From Draconibacterium sp. (GTDB lineage: Bacteria; Bacteroidota; Bacteroidia; Bacteroidales; Prolixibacteraceae): DNA of 64,000 nucleotides. The stretch covers positions 1 through 64,000 of the forward strand of contig JADIYN010000008.1 of NCBI GenBank assembly GCA_016705335.1, read 5' to 3'. Shown here piece by piece: positions 28,675 through 37,529 of the stretch. The notes under the pieces were generated by a model that was given only the letters and a program-made list of their open reading frames with translations, was not told the DNA's origin and ran no database searches. Within the stretch, counting starts at the first letter, position 1. Every line of letters starts with the position of its first letter. The position numbers and the translations under genes were made by a program.

Positions 28675-30095
28675 TTAATTGATTTTTTTCAAAAAGTTAT
28701 AAAGCAGCCGGGTGCCAAAACCAGTTCCACCAATCGGTCGGTAACTATCTTTTTCATCGAGGAAAGGAGTTCCGGCAGTATCGAGATGCATCCAGTTGTA
28801 ACCGGTAAAATGTTCAAGGAATTTTCCTGCTATTGTTGATTGAGCTTCACGGGAACCGAGGTTATTCAGATCGGCAATTGAAGATTTTAATGGAAGTGCG
28901 TATTCGTCCCAAAGCGGAACTTCTATTAATCGCTCGTAAGTTTCATTTCCTGTGTCTTTCAAAATCTGAAGGTAAGCTTTTGTGTTGCCCATTACAACTG
29001 AAGCATATTTACCTGCAACAATATCAGCAGCACCAGTTAAAGTTGAAATATCGATAACCAATTCAGGCTCGTATTTTTTAGCATAACTTAAAGCGTCTGC
29101 CAAAATCAGCCGGCCTTCTGCATCTGTATTTTTTATTTCAACTGTTGTACCATCAAACATTGTAATTACATCGCCCGGCACATAGGCATTTCCATCGGGA
29201 CGGTTGTCGGTAGCCGGAACAAGACCAATTACATGCACAGCAACTTTGTTTTTGGCAAGCGCATAAATTGTTGCTGCCACAACAGCTGCTCCGGCCATAT
29301 CACATTTCATATAATCCATCGATTTTGGCGTAGGTTTTAAACTCAAACCACCCGTATCGAAAACAACCCCTTTTCCAACCAAAATTATTGGTTTTGAATT
29401 TTTAGCATTTTCGGGTTTCCACTCTAAAATTGTAAATGTTGGTGGGTCGATACTTCCCTTGTTAACCGCAAGCAAACCACCCATTTTCAGTGCTTCAATT
29501 TTCTGTTTGTGAAAAACTTCAACAGCAAAACCTGCTTCTTCACCCATTTTTTCGATCTCTTTCGAAAATTGAAGTGCCGTTAAATATGAGAGTGGTTCGT
29601 TCACAAGGTTTCGGGCATAAAAAACTGATTGTGTAAGATTTAAGATTTCTTCGATTTGATTTTCAGAAATACTGCCTTTTACAATAAAAATGTTTTCAAG
29701 GAGAAAATCGTCCTTTTCTTTTTTGTATTTGTCAAACACATAACACGATAAAAGCAAACCTTCGATAAATGCCAAACCCAATTCCAACCTGCTGAAATCC
29801 TCAATTTGAACTGACTCTATTTTCTCTTCCTTCAAAATATCAAACAGTTTTGAACCGGCTTTCCGTGCTTCTTCAATTTCGATATGGTTTTCTTTTTCAT
29901 TTTTTGGTTTGAAAAAGAAATGCACTGCCGGATACTTGTTTACAACGCAATCGTTAGCCTTTTCCAATTTCCGGATTACATAGTTTTTTCTTCAACGGTA
30001 AAAACAGATAACGAAAATTGCTCCTGATTATCAACGATTATGGCTGTTGAAGTATTCTTTTGCAGTTCTGCTATTTGTGAAACTTTTGGAATCAT
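28675..30095 (-). CDS. Leucyl aminopeptidase family M17 (one frameshift)
   Basis: This is a cytoplasmic metallo-aminopeptidase that removes N-terminal residues from peptides with two metal ions. The main part has VGKGVVFDTGGLSLKP, DYMKCDMAGAA and the signature NTDAEGRLILADALS, as in PepA. The N-terminal part starts at the ATG at 30095 (MIPKVSQIAELQKN). It breaks at about 29975-29985, where one missing A splits VEEKNYVIRKLEKAND. Repaired length is about 474 residues. A longer open frame reaching 30242 is only repeat-derived sequence (MAPIAVRGWN) and is not taken as the start. Confidence 0.9.
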
Positions 30096-30222
30096 GTCTT
30101 TAAATTTTTGGCTAAAATAATACTTAATCGTTGGATTGAAATGAAACTTGTAAGATTGTAATGATTGGAGGATTTTAAAACTTTCCTGTAAGTGGGGAGG
30201 TAAATGAGAAGGATTCCAACCC

Positions 30223-30240
30223 CTGACAGCTATCGGGGCC
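30223..30240. repeat. Dispersed CCCGATAGC-type palindrome
   Basis: CCCTGACAGCTATCGGGG is a slightly diverged copy of the palindrome found at 62102-62119 and inside 16734-16770. It lies upstream of the aminopeptidase. Confidence 0.55.
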
Positions 30241-30297
30241 AATTGTAAAAATACCGGAAGAATCCAACTTTGAACTTTAAACTTTAAACTTTCCTCA

Positions 30298-31246
30298 TCA
30301 CTGCGGAAAATTATATTTTTTTGAAATATAGCTGATTACGTTTTCCATTTGCAAAACCTCAAAACCATGAACCAGATATGTCATCAAAAACCTGTAAACT
30401 TCATCGTTTGATTTTATATTCGGCACAATCATATCAAGCGCTTTTATATATTCAGCTTCCCGCTGTTTCTGCGTAAAATCATACTGATTGTAATTGACAA
30501 GATATTTAAAAATATTGTCGGTATAAATTGATGAATTGATCAGTAAGGGATCAGTAAAATCAACTGTTTTAAAGAATTCTTTTTTATATGCCTGTTTGCG
30601 TTCGGCGGGGTTAAATAACCGTCGAGAAGCGGTTCGCGTAGATTTTAATCATTAAAGAAGCAAACAGACCCTCTGTTTTCGTCGAGGGTTTTGAAATAAA
30701 CATATCGCGTTCCATTTGAAGCTGGTTGAATTCATTGGCTTTGTTTATCACTTTAGTTGTATCGCCTTTCATCCAGTAATTGTCAATTTCAACTGTCAGC
30801 GTTTCAATATTTTGCCTGATTACTTTGTCTTTTGCCAAAAATCCAAACCAGGCTGTATTTTCTTTTGACTTGATTATCTTCAAATTATCAACGGGTGCTT
30901 TAAAATCGGTGTCAAAAACAAGGTTCTCGTTATCAAAAATAAAATCAAAAATCTGAGGCGGTTCGTTTAAAATTTTCCCAGCTGTAGTTGTGCCCAGGTT
31001 AATGCGGTAAACGCCCGGGTGTGCATTTTCGGGAAATGAGAATTTTATCTTTCCAAAGGATTGTTTTAGAGAAGTACTGTCGATTGCAGTAAAATCATCT
31101 CCTTTTACCGACCCGAAAAGGATTTTGTTATCGGGCTGGTTTTTCAATTGTACCTCAACAGAAAAAGTTTGGGCAAAACTATTGATCCCGGTGAACAATA
31201 TACACTTAGCTATCAGCACAATCAGGAGTAAATTTTTGAGTTTCAT
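30298..31246 (-). CDS. Exported DUF4369/DUF5106-like protein (one frameshift)
   Basis: An exported protein of about 315 residues after repair. The signal peptide ends near NSFAQ. Residues of about 30-90 (VEVQLKNQPDNKILFGSV, AHPGVYRINLG) resemble DUF4369, and the part after about residue 190 (FTDPLLINSSIYTDNIFKYL) resembles DUF5106. In many Bacteroidota such proteins end in a thioredoxin/TlpA domain, but this one stops at KKYNFPQ without it. The frame shifts at about 30625-30630 near NRFLDGYLTPP. Domain calls are from memory of the families and are moderately sure. The role may be in envelope redox or scaffolding. Confidence 0.62.
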
Positions 31247-31428
31247 ATCGTGATAATTGATCGATTTTTGTATTTGTTAAAGATAATATTTTTGCTGATT
31301 TTAAGGTATGTCAGTGTTTTTTCATACTTATTTGACAATTTGAATAAGGTATTAATTGGCGAATATTAAGCCGTTGAATGTATTTTGAAGATTTTTTTGA
31401 AAAAATTTTTTCTTTTAGGAAAAGCTGT

Positions 31429-31436
31429 TATTTTTG
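31429..31436 (+). promoter_or_regulatory. Possible -7 box for tRNA-Asn
   Basis: TATTTTTG fits the Bacteroidota -7 consensus TAnnTTTG and lies 42 bases before the tRNA. The nearest TTTG upstream (31396-31399) is farther away than usual, so support is weak. Confidence 0.3.
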
Positions 31437-31478
31437 CAACGCTTTTAGAAAAAGCAAACGTTCAAAAAAAACATATTT

Positions 31479-31551
31479 TCCCTAGTAGCTCAGTTGGTTA
31501 GAGCGGCGGACTGTTAATCCGTAGGTCGTAGGTTCAAGTCCTACCGGGGAG
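31479..31551 (+). tRNA. tRNA-Asn (GTT)
   Basis: The cloverleaf has D-arm GCTC/GAGC, anticodon stem-loop GCGGA-CTGTTAA-TCCGT with anticodon GTT, variable loop AGGTC and T-arm GTAGG-TTCAAGT-CCTAC. Discriminator G is followed by CA. The acceptor strands TCCCTAG and CGGGGA do not pair over seven bases, and one base seems missing near 31545. That may be a sequence error or a scar of integration at the tRNA 3' end. Confidence 0.9.
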
Positions 31552-31563
31552 CAGATAGGACTA

Positions 31564-31587
31564 AGAGGTTAAATTTAACCTCTTTTT
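31564..31587 (+). terminator. Terminator directly after tRNA-Asn
   Basis: AGAGGTTAAA and TTTAACCTCT form a perfect 10-bp palindrome followed by T residues, 12 bases after the tRNA. Confidence 0.8.
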
Positions 31588-31907
31588 GTGCTCTGAATTT
31601 TCTAAATCCCCAATTAAATATGGAAGTTCTGAATATACCATTCTCTCTAATTAATGTTGCAACTTTTTAAAATATTGGAGGGAATTTGGACTTCGCATGG
31701 AGGGAATTTATAGATTGTTTATTGATATTTAATGTTTTATGATAGGTTCAAGTCTAATTTGGCTGTTTGAAAAGATATCTTTGTTTATATTTTAGTATTG
31801 TTTGTGATTGTTTAAAATTAAACAACAGGAAGCATTATATTTGTGTATTGAGCATTTTTTATTAAATGTCTGAACACCAAATCCTAGATTAGAAAAGAAT
31901 TACCGCG

Positions 31908-33059
31908 ATGATTTCAAAGGATGAACTAGAAAAGTTATTGATAGATCTTGAAAATTATAGAGTTGAGCGCACTATTACTACAACAAAATCAGAAAAATTC
32001 GGAGAGGCGATTTGTGCGTTTTGTAATGATTATCCTGATAGTCAACAACCTGGATATCTTATAATTGGGGCAAATGATGATGGTACTCGTTCCGGCGCAT
32101 TGTAATTACCAATTGCACATTACACCATTCGTCGGATGGAAATATTCAACCTCAACCAGCTATGGCAATTGAAAAATTTACATTTTCGGATGGTGAACTC
32201 CTTGTTGCAGAAATTCAACCATCAAATTTTCCACCCGTTAGATATAAAGGGAAAATATGGATTCGGATAGGTCCTAGACGCTATCGCTAATGAAAGCGAA
32301 GAAAAATACTGTTCGAAAAAAGCTGCCAATATAAAAACTTTTGATGCTATGCCATGCAGGAGCAAGTCTTGAAAATCTGGATATTCAACTGTTTAAAAAA
32401 GAATATCTTCCTAGAGCATTTTCTGAAGATGTATTGTCAGAGGACAATCGTGAAATAAAGCAAAAATTGCAATCACTTGGTTTTTATGATTTAAGATTTG
32501 ATTGTCCAACATATGCGGGCATTATCCTTGGAAGAGGCAGTTTTTCCTGGGTTTATACAATATGTTCAATTGAGGGAGAAGATCATGGTAGGAAATATTA
32601 AACGATCACAAGTTTGATGAAAACCTTATTACATCGCAGAAAAATGGATACGTTTGTTGGGGTAAGTATTTCAAAGGAAAAACCAATTCCTATTCGGCGT
32701 TAAGAGAGTTGAAAGTTAAGAAGCTATCCTTATTATGCTACGCGAATTATTAATGAATGCTGTAATGCACAGAGATTATGAGTCCAATGCTCCTACTCGG
32801 TTTTATGAGTTTGATAGTTATATCGAAATTCAAAATGCCGGTGGATTGTACGGAAAAGCAAGACCTGAAAATTTTCCGGACGTAAATGATTACAGAAACC
32901 CAGTTATTGCGGAAGCAATGAAAGTGCTAGGATATGTGAATAGATATAACAGAGGTATAACTACTCACATTTACGAAATCGATAGAAAAAGATGTTAAAG
33001 GTCACAATATGTTATTAGTGCTTTTGGAAGGAATGGTCGAGTTCATGAAGATTAATTGA
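31908..33059 (+). pseudogene. AlbA_2/RecG-C-terminus-like ATP-binding protein, broken
   Basis: Fragments in several frames align in order to one protein of the AlbA_2 (Schlafen-like) plus HATPase_c_4 type, often annotated as a putative transcriptional regulator or helicase. The N-terminal part has KSEKFGEAICAFCND and PGYLIIGANDDG. The middle has KIWIRIGPRRYR and LENLDIQLFKKEYLP. The C-terminal part has LRELLMNAVMHRDY, VLGYVNRYNRGI. Frames change at about 32100, 32290, 32595-32720 and 33000. The number of lesions, and neighbours that are equally broken, point to a true pseudogene. Such genes are common cargo of integrated elements. Confidence 0.65.
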
Positions 33060-33063
33060 AGTT

Positions 33064-33600
33064 TATTTTATATTAAGAGTACCCAAATAGATAAAAGAGA
33101 TTCTAAGGATAATACTAGAAATAATTTCTAGTTACCTTACTCGATACTTTTATATGTATTTGAGGCAATAACCTTGAGAATGGAAAGGAGAATACTTTAG
33201 ATCTTGAGTTTATCTTATATTATGAGTACTTAGATAGATAAAAGAGATTCTAAGGATAATACTAGAAGTTATTTGCTAGTTACTTTACTAGATACTTTTA
33301 ATCTAGTATTTGAACAAATTAACTTAGATAATGAAAAAGAGGATATTCTTAAGCTTAGAGTTTATCTTATATTATGAGTACTTAGATAGATAAAAGAGAT
33401 TCTAAGGATAATACTAGAAGTTATTTGCTAGTTACTTTACTAGATACTTTTAATCTAGTATTTGAACAAATTAACTTAGATAATGAAAAAGAGGATATTC
33501 TTAAGCTTAGAGTTTATCTTATATTAAGAGTGCTTAGATAGATTAAAGAAATGCTAAAGATAATACTAGAAGTAATTTAATTGTTACTCTACTAGATACT
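33064..33600. repeat. 152-bp tandem repeat, about 3.5 units
   Basis: Units begin with TATCTTATATTATGAGTACT-like sequence at 33064, 33211, 33363 and 33515, giving periods of 147, 152 and 152. The second and third units look identical, while the first and the last partial unit are diverged. The unit is AT-rich with TACTAGAA/TTCTAG-type small inverted repeats. It has stops in every frame I checked. No CRISPR spacer pattern is present. Confidence 0.75.
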
Positions 33601-33701
33601 TCTAGCTGAACATAGTTCAAACGTCAGATAAAAATACACCCAAATTTCAAACAGTTTCGAGATAAGTATTATCTTCTAGCTTGAATGAAAATATTATTAA
33701 A

Positions 33702-34402
33702 ATGGAACAAGAAATCCTTTCTGAAATAAAAGCATTAAAGAAACTTTTATCAAAAATAGTTGGAACTTCAGACCTTGCAAAACAACAATTTTCAAGAGGA
33801 AATAGCCAAAGCCAAGGAATTTCAAAAATTATCAATTGAACGAGGTGAATGGCTGGTGGAAAGTGATATACACAAAGTTAAGAAAGGCTCGTGGAGAAAC
33901 TGGAAAATTATCATTGAGAAGTTTATCCAATTCTATAAGAGGGCGAACCTTGTATTTTAACAAGAAGGATCTGGTTGCACTAAATACTGAACTTAAAAAG
34001 AGGAACATTGATTTATCCAGATACATAGAATTACAAGAAGACAAAGCCAAGTTTCAGAAGTATATTGAAAGCTTAAAGGATCCGAAAAAGAGTATGAAAA
34101 GACAGCGTTTCAAAATACCTGATGATTTAAAAGATATTGTTACTTACCCTTATCATCATCCACCTAGGGAAGTTGTCTAAAAGTACATTGATACACTCAA
34201 AGAGGAATTTGAAAAATATAAGATGGCTGAATATGTGGATATTTACGGGGGCAATCATGCAATGTTTAAATTTATATACTACTGGGATAAATATGTGAAT
34301 CCTGAAACAAAGAAAAGATGTCAAAACTGGTGTTCACATTTTAACTATGCAAATGAGGCACTTAAAATGATAAAGCAAGTAAAAAGCGAGGTGATTTATT
34401 GA
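33702..34402 (+). pseudogene. Uncharacterised DNA-element protein, frameshifted
   Basis: After repair the protein is about 230 residues, from MEQEILSEIKALKKLLSKIV to MIKQVKSEVIY. Readable blocks in successive frames are AKAKEFQKLSIERGEWLVES, NIDLSRYIELQEDKAKFQKY, FKIPDDLKDIVTYPYHHPP and YVDIYGGNHAMFKFIYYWDK. Breaks lie at about 33780, 33900-33930 and a TAA at 34178-34180. It is hydrophilic, with a helical N-terminus. I do not recognise a named family. It lies inside the tRNA-Asn insertion and shares that region's decay. Confidence 0.5.
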
Positions 34403-34476
34403 ATCAATTTAGTTATAATTCACTCCATACTTCCACAAATTAGGTTGCAACTTCCGACTGTCAGGGGAGCAGAAAA

Positions 34477-34505
34477 GGTCAATCGATTTTGGTTGATCTT
34501 TTTTT
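34477..34505 (+). terminator. Terminator after the second tRNA-end repeat
   Basis: GGTCAATC and GGTTGATC pair with two G-T wobbles and run into seven T residues. It directly follows the second GGGGAGCAGA copy, so it may be the original tRNA-Asn terminator displaced by the insertion. The remaining bases to 34697 show no gene. Confidence 0.65.
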
Positions 34506-34697
34506 ATGCCTTATTTTTTGAATCAATTGTACTGGAGAAGTCTTAAAATAATACACAAACAGATCTAAATACATTCATAATATGGATATTTTAATTGAGA
34601 ATTTGGATGTGCGTTATTCATTCAAATACTGTTTTTAAGTAGATTTGTGTTTATAAAGACAAAATTGTCATTTTACTAATCAAAAAATAGATATGCT

Positions 34698-35684
34698 ATG
34701 AAAAAATTAAAAACACTCATCTTATTATTTGTATTTACTCTAACTGGTTTCGTTCATGTGGAAGCACAACGCGTTGAAAGTGACTCGCCATTAATTGGCA
34801 CGTGGGATCTTACCATAAATATGACTGCAGCTCAGATTGAGAATCTCGGACTTTTCAGACACGGATTAATGGCTTCAGATGGTTTCCCGGGATGGCTCGA
34901 AGTTAAACTATCGGGCTTTACCACTCTTGTTGGATATTATGTGGGATACGAAGGTAGTGCAAGGCCAATCGCAGAAGTAATCTATGATGCCAATACGGAT
35001 AAATATCATTTTACCATTCCTCCGCAGTGGATGGATATAGATGATATTTATTTTGAATTTACTTTAAAAGATGATAAGCTTTCGGGTTATAAAATGCTTG
35101 CAGGTAATAAATTGGAATGGACAGGTGTTCGGGCTCCGTCGCTGGAAAGAAAAGAACCGCCAATTTGGGGTAACCCTGTAAATTTGCTAACCGATAACAT
35201 GGATCGGTGGATAATTCCGGCGAACAACAAATTTCAAATGATAGATGGTGTAATGGTTAATACTGAATCGGGTGGCAACCTGGTTAGCAACCAAAAATTT
35301 GACGATTTCAAACTCAGTGTTGAATTCAGGTATCCAGAAGGAAGTAACAGTGGAATTTATCTTCGGGGCCGTCATGAACTTCAGATTGAAGATTCAAAAG
35401 GAAGAACCGATCTTGTTAGTTTAGGTGGTATCTACGGTTTTATAGCTCCGGCAGTTTATGCAGCTAAAAAACCGGGAGAATGGCAAACGTATGAAGTTAC
35501 GCTTGTTGGTCGCCATGTTACAGTTGTGCTAAATGGAATAGAAATTATTTCTAACCGTCCTATTCCCGGAATTACAGGTGGCTCACTCGACAGCAAAGAA
35601 GGAGAACCCGGACCATTTATGATTCAGGGTGATCACGGGCCGGTGGAATTCCGCAAATTTGTTGTTACTCCGTCGGTCAACTGA
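34698..35684 (+). CDS. DUF1080 (3-keto-disaccharide hydrolase-like) secreted protein
   Basis: This is a 328-residue exported protein with signal peptide MKKLKTLILLFVFTLTGFVHVEAQ. Residues of about 30-130 form a beta-rich domain. From about 155 comes the DUF1080 concanavalin-like fold, with WGNPVNLLTDNMDRW, NLVSNQKFDDFKLSVEFRYP, GSNSGIYLRGRHELQIED, GEWQTYEVTLVGRHVTVVLNG and GPFMIQGDHGPVEFRKF. Some family members act on 3-keto sugars made by Gfo/Idh/MocA oxidoreductases; this window has one such exported oxidoreductase at 1.9-3.2 kb but not next to it. It stands alone, with its own terminator. Confidence 0.85.
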   Translation: MKKLKTLILLFVFTLTGFVHVEAQRVESDSPLIGTWDLTINMTAAQIENLGLFRHGLMASDGFPGWLEVKLSGFTTLVGYYVGYEGSARPIAEVIYDANTDKYHFTIPPQWMDIDDIYFEFTLKDDKLSGYKMLAGNKLEWTGVRAPSLERKEPPIWGNPVNLLTDNMDRWIIPANNKFQMIDGVMVNTESGGNLVSNQKFDDFKLSVEFRYPEGSNSGIYLRGRHELQIEDSKGRTDLVSLGGIYGFIAPAVYAAKKPGEWQTYEVTLVGRHVTVVLNGIEIISNRPIPGITGGSLDSKEGEPGPFMIQGDHGPVEFRKFVVTPSVN

Positions 35685-35741
35685 GGGGATAAGAAATTCA
35701 ACTTCTCCCGATAGTAATCAGGGTCCGGGGATCTACACAGT

Positions 35742-35827
35742 AAAAGAGGTCATTTTAATCTCATTCAATCGATTATTTTAAAAGGTAATCGATTGAATTT
35801 GCGAGCAAATTCAGACCTCTTTTTTTT
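35742..35827 (+). terminator. Nested double-hairpin terminator
   Basis: Outer arms AAAAGAGGTC and GACCTCTTTT enclose an inner perfect 12-bp stem (TTCAATCGATTA with TAATCGATTGAA). The outer 3' arm runs into a T tract. It follows the DUF1080 gene. Confidence 0.75.
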
Positions 35828-35891
35828 GTGTCTGAATTTTTGAAAACCTTGCTGGCGTTGAATTGCCTTGTCAGTTCATTTCAATTTGTCC

Positions 35892-35932
35892 AAAAAAAAC
35901 AGCCTTCGCTGTGGTTAAACAACGAAGGCTGG
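35892..35932 (-). terminator. Terminator of the Ser/Arg-rich protein gene
   Basis: CAGCCTTCG and CGAAGGCTG pair. On the minus strand the stem is followed by eight T residues, about 57 bases after the stop. Confidence 0.8.
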
Positions 35933-35988
35933 AAAACTTAAAACTTTACGATTTTAAAAAACAAAATTAAACAGAAAACAAAATTTTG

Positions 35989-37335
35989 TTACCTGCGTCC
36001 CGAGCTTCTGGATGAAGAACTTCCGGAACTGCTTCGTGAACCGGATGAACGGCTACTGCTACCTGAGTTACCGGAACTTACAGCCGATCTTGATTGGCTG
36101 CCCGAACTTCTTGAACTTACAGCCGATTTTGTTTGACTTTGTCCCGAAGTTCTTCCTGATCTAACAGAACGGGGAGCTTCCGAGGTCTTTGAAACATTCC
36201 TGTTGGAAACTTTCGTTGACGATTTTGGAGCATTGCCTGTTTTCTGTTTTACTGAAGTATTTTTTTCAACATTCCTGCTGCCGTTAACTTTTGATGACTT
36301 ACGCACATTTTCAGTTCCCCGTGTTACCGAAGAATCTTTAGTCTTTCTTGTAACATTAGTTCCCGAAGATCTTTCCGCACCTGAGCGTGTACTTTCAATT
36401 GACCTGCTTTTAGCTGATTTCGAAGTGTTTCCCCTGCGATCATCAACTGAAACGTTATTTCGTGATCTTGCATTTTTTCCTGAATTTGTTCTTGAATAAA
36501 GTGCCTCACCATCCTTTCTAAGATCGGGGCGCGAATAGGTACTTCTATAATTGCCATTATTAATTCTTGCCCTCACATTCGATGAATGAGTCCGGATATT
36601 ACTGTAATAAAAGTTGTTGTAATTGTTGCAACGATTATAGTTCCAACTGCGGTAATGACCGTAATAATGGTTGTGGTAGTTGTAATGATATCCGTAATAA
36701 GTATGCCAGTAAAACGGACGCCATGGATTCCAGTAAGATGGGTAATAATCCCAGTACCACGAAGAATGCCATGAAACATAGGTGGGAAGATAAATGTACC
36801 TAACCACCGGCCAGGCAGCAACTTCGTACGTTGTAGTTCTGACTACTTCAACATTGCTGTTGTTCCCGGAGTTTCCTATATATCCCGGATTTGGAGTTTC
36901 ACCGCTATCAGCATAGATGGGTTCAATAATATAATTTTTCCCGTATAAAGCTTCGTCGCCCACAAGCTGAACCTGAACTGATCCATCTTCTACACGCTGA
37001 ACTGTAAACACAGCCACATCCTGAGTTTCATCTTTGTTCAGTGCTGCACGCAGTACAATTGAATGAACATCACCATCAATATAGTCAATCACCATTATAT
37101 AATCAACCTGATTATCGCCGTTCAAATCAAGGTTGTTTATCCTTGAGTTTTCATCATTCAGGTTTTTTTCAAAACTTTCAAGTGTTTCTGATTCCTGGAA
37201 AAGTTTCATTGTTGCATAAAGATTGAGGTTATCCCCGGGTAATCCTAAATATTCATCCGGAAAATCCTGTGCTCCCACCATGCTCCAGACTGTTGTCAAA
37301 AGCGCGAGGGTTGATGTGATTACTAATTTTTTCAT
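35989..37335 (-). CDS. Exported protein with aromatic-rich core and Ser/Arg-rich tail
   Basis: A 448-residue protein with a signal peptide (to about residue 23, MVGAQ) that I cannot assign to a function. Residues of about 24-150 are ordinary folded sequence with an EF-hand-like loop (DLNGDNQVDY, about 70-79). Residues of about 170-250 are extremely rich in Tyr, Trp, His and Asn (for example WYWDYYPSYWNPWRPFYW). From about 275 to the end the chain is almost all Ser, Arg, Lys, Gly and Asn, strongly basic and probably disordered, ending SSRSSGRR. It is monocistronic. The basic tail may bind nucleic acid, wall or capsule polymers; this is inference. Confidence 0.8.
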   Translation of the reverse strand: MKKLVITSTLALLTTVWSMVGAQDFPDEYLGLPGDNLNLYATMKLFQESETLESFEKNLNDENSRINNLDLNGDNQVDYIMVIDYIDGDVHSIVLRAALNKDETQDVAVFTVQRVEDGSVQVQLVGDEALYGKNYIIEPIYADSGETPNPGYIGNSGNNSNVEVVRTTTYEVAAWPVVRYIYLPTYVSWHSSWYWDYYPSYWNPWRPFYWHTYYGYHYNYHNHYYGHYRSWNYNRCNNYNNFYYSNIRTHSSNVRARINNGNYRSTYSRPDLRKDGEALYSRTNSGKNARSRNNVSVDDRRGNTSKSAKSRSIESTRSGAERSSGTNVTRKTKDSSVTRGTENVRKSSKVNGSRNVEKNTSVKQKTGNAPKSSTKVSNRNVSKTSEAPRSVRSGRTSGQSQTKSAVSSRSSGSQSRSAVSSGNSGSSSRSSGSRSSSGSSSSRSSGRR

Positions 37336-37529
37336 GACTTCAAGTTTTAAAAGAATTGTCTCTTTGCAGTAGTAATTGCAAAACCCGTACCATAAAAATT
37401 TGCGTTGCTCACTTTTGCCATGTTTTATGAGTTAACTGCATGATATACAATATCATTAAAATTTATGTCAACAAAAATTCATGATTTTTCCGAAGTTTGG
37501 GTTCAAAATATAATCTTTTAGACATCCTT

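Larger units (their letters stand above)
31546..34473. mobile_element. Decayed insertion at the tRNA-Asn 3' end
   Basis: The last bases of tRNA-Asn, GGGGAGCAGA (31546-31555), recur exactly at 34464-34473, with a terminator directly after the second copy. Between them lie only broken genes, a terminator and a 152-bp tandem array. Insertion at a tRNA 3' end with a short direct repeat is typical of tyrosine-recombinase islands. No integrase is visible. The 10-bp repeat is short, so the boundary is a proposal. Confidence 0.45.

Noticed and set aside
30096..30242. Longer N-terminus for the leucyl aminopeptidase (MAPIAVRGWN)
   Set aside because: The extra residues come from a dispersed repeat and intergenic sequence; MIPKVSQ at 30095 gives a normal start.
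33064..33600. Repeated units considered as a CRISPR array
   Set aside because: Units are 147-152 bp and contiguous with no unique spacers, and no cas genes are nearby.
34463..34473. A second tRNA-Asn gene at the right end of the insertion
   Set aside because: Only the last ten bases match the tRNA; D-arm and anticodon arm are absent.
36567..36821. Plus- and minus-strand ORFs inside the 35989-37335 gene rich in Cys/Asn or Ile/Thr
   Set aside because: They are shadows caused by the biased Tyr/Asn/His codons of the real gene; no start context or independent homology is visible.
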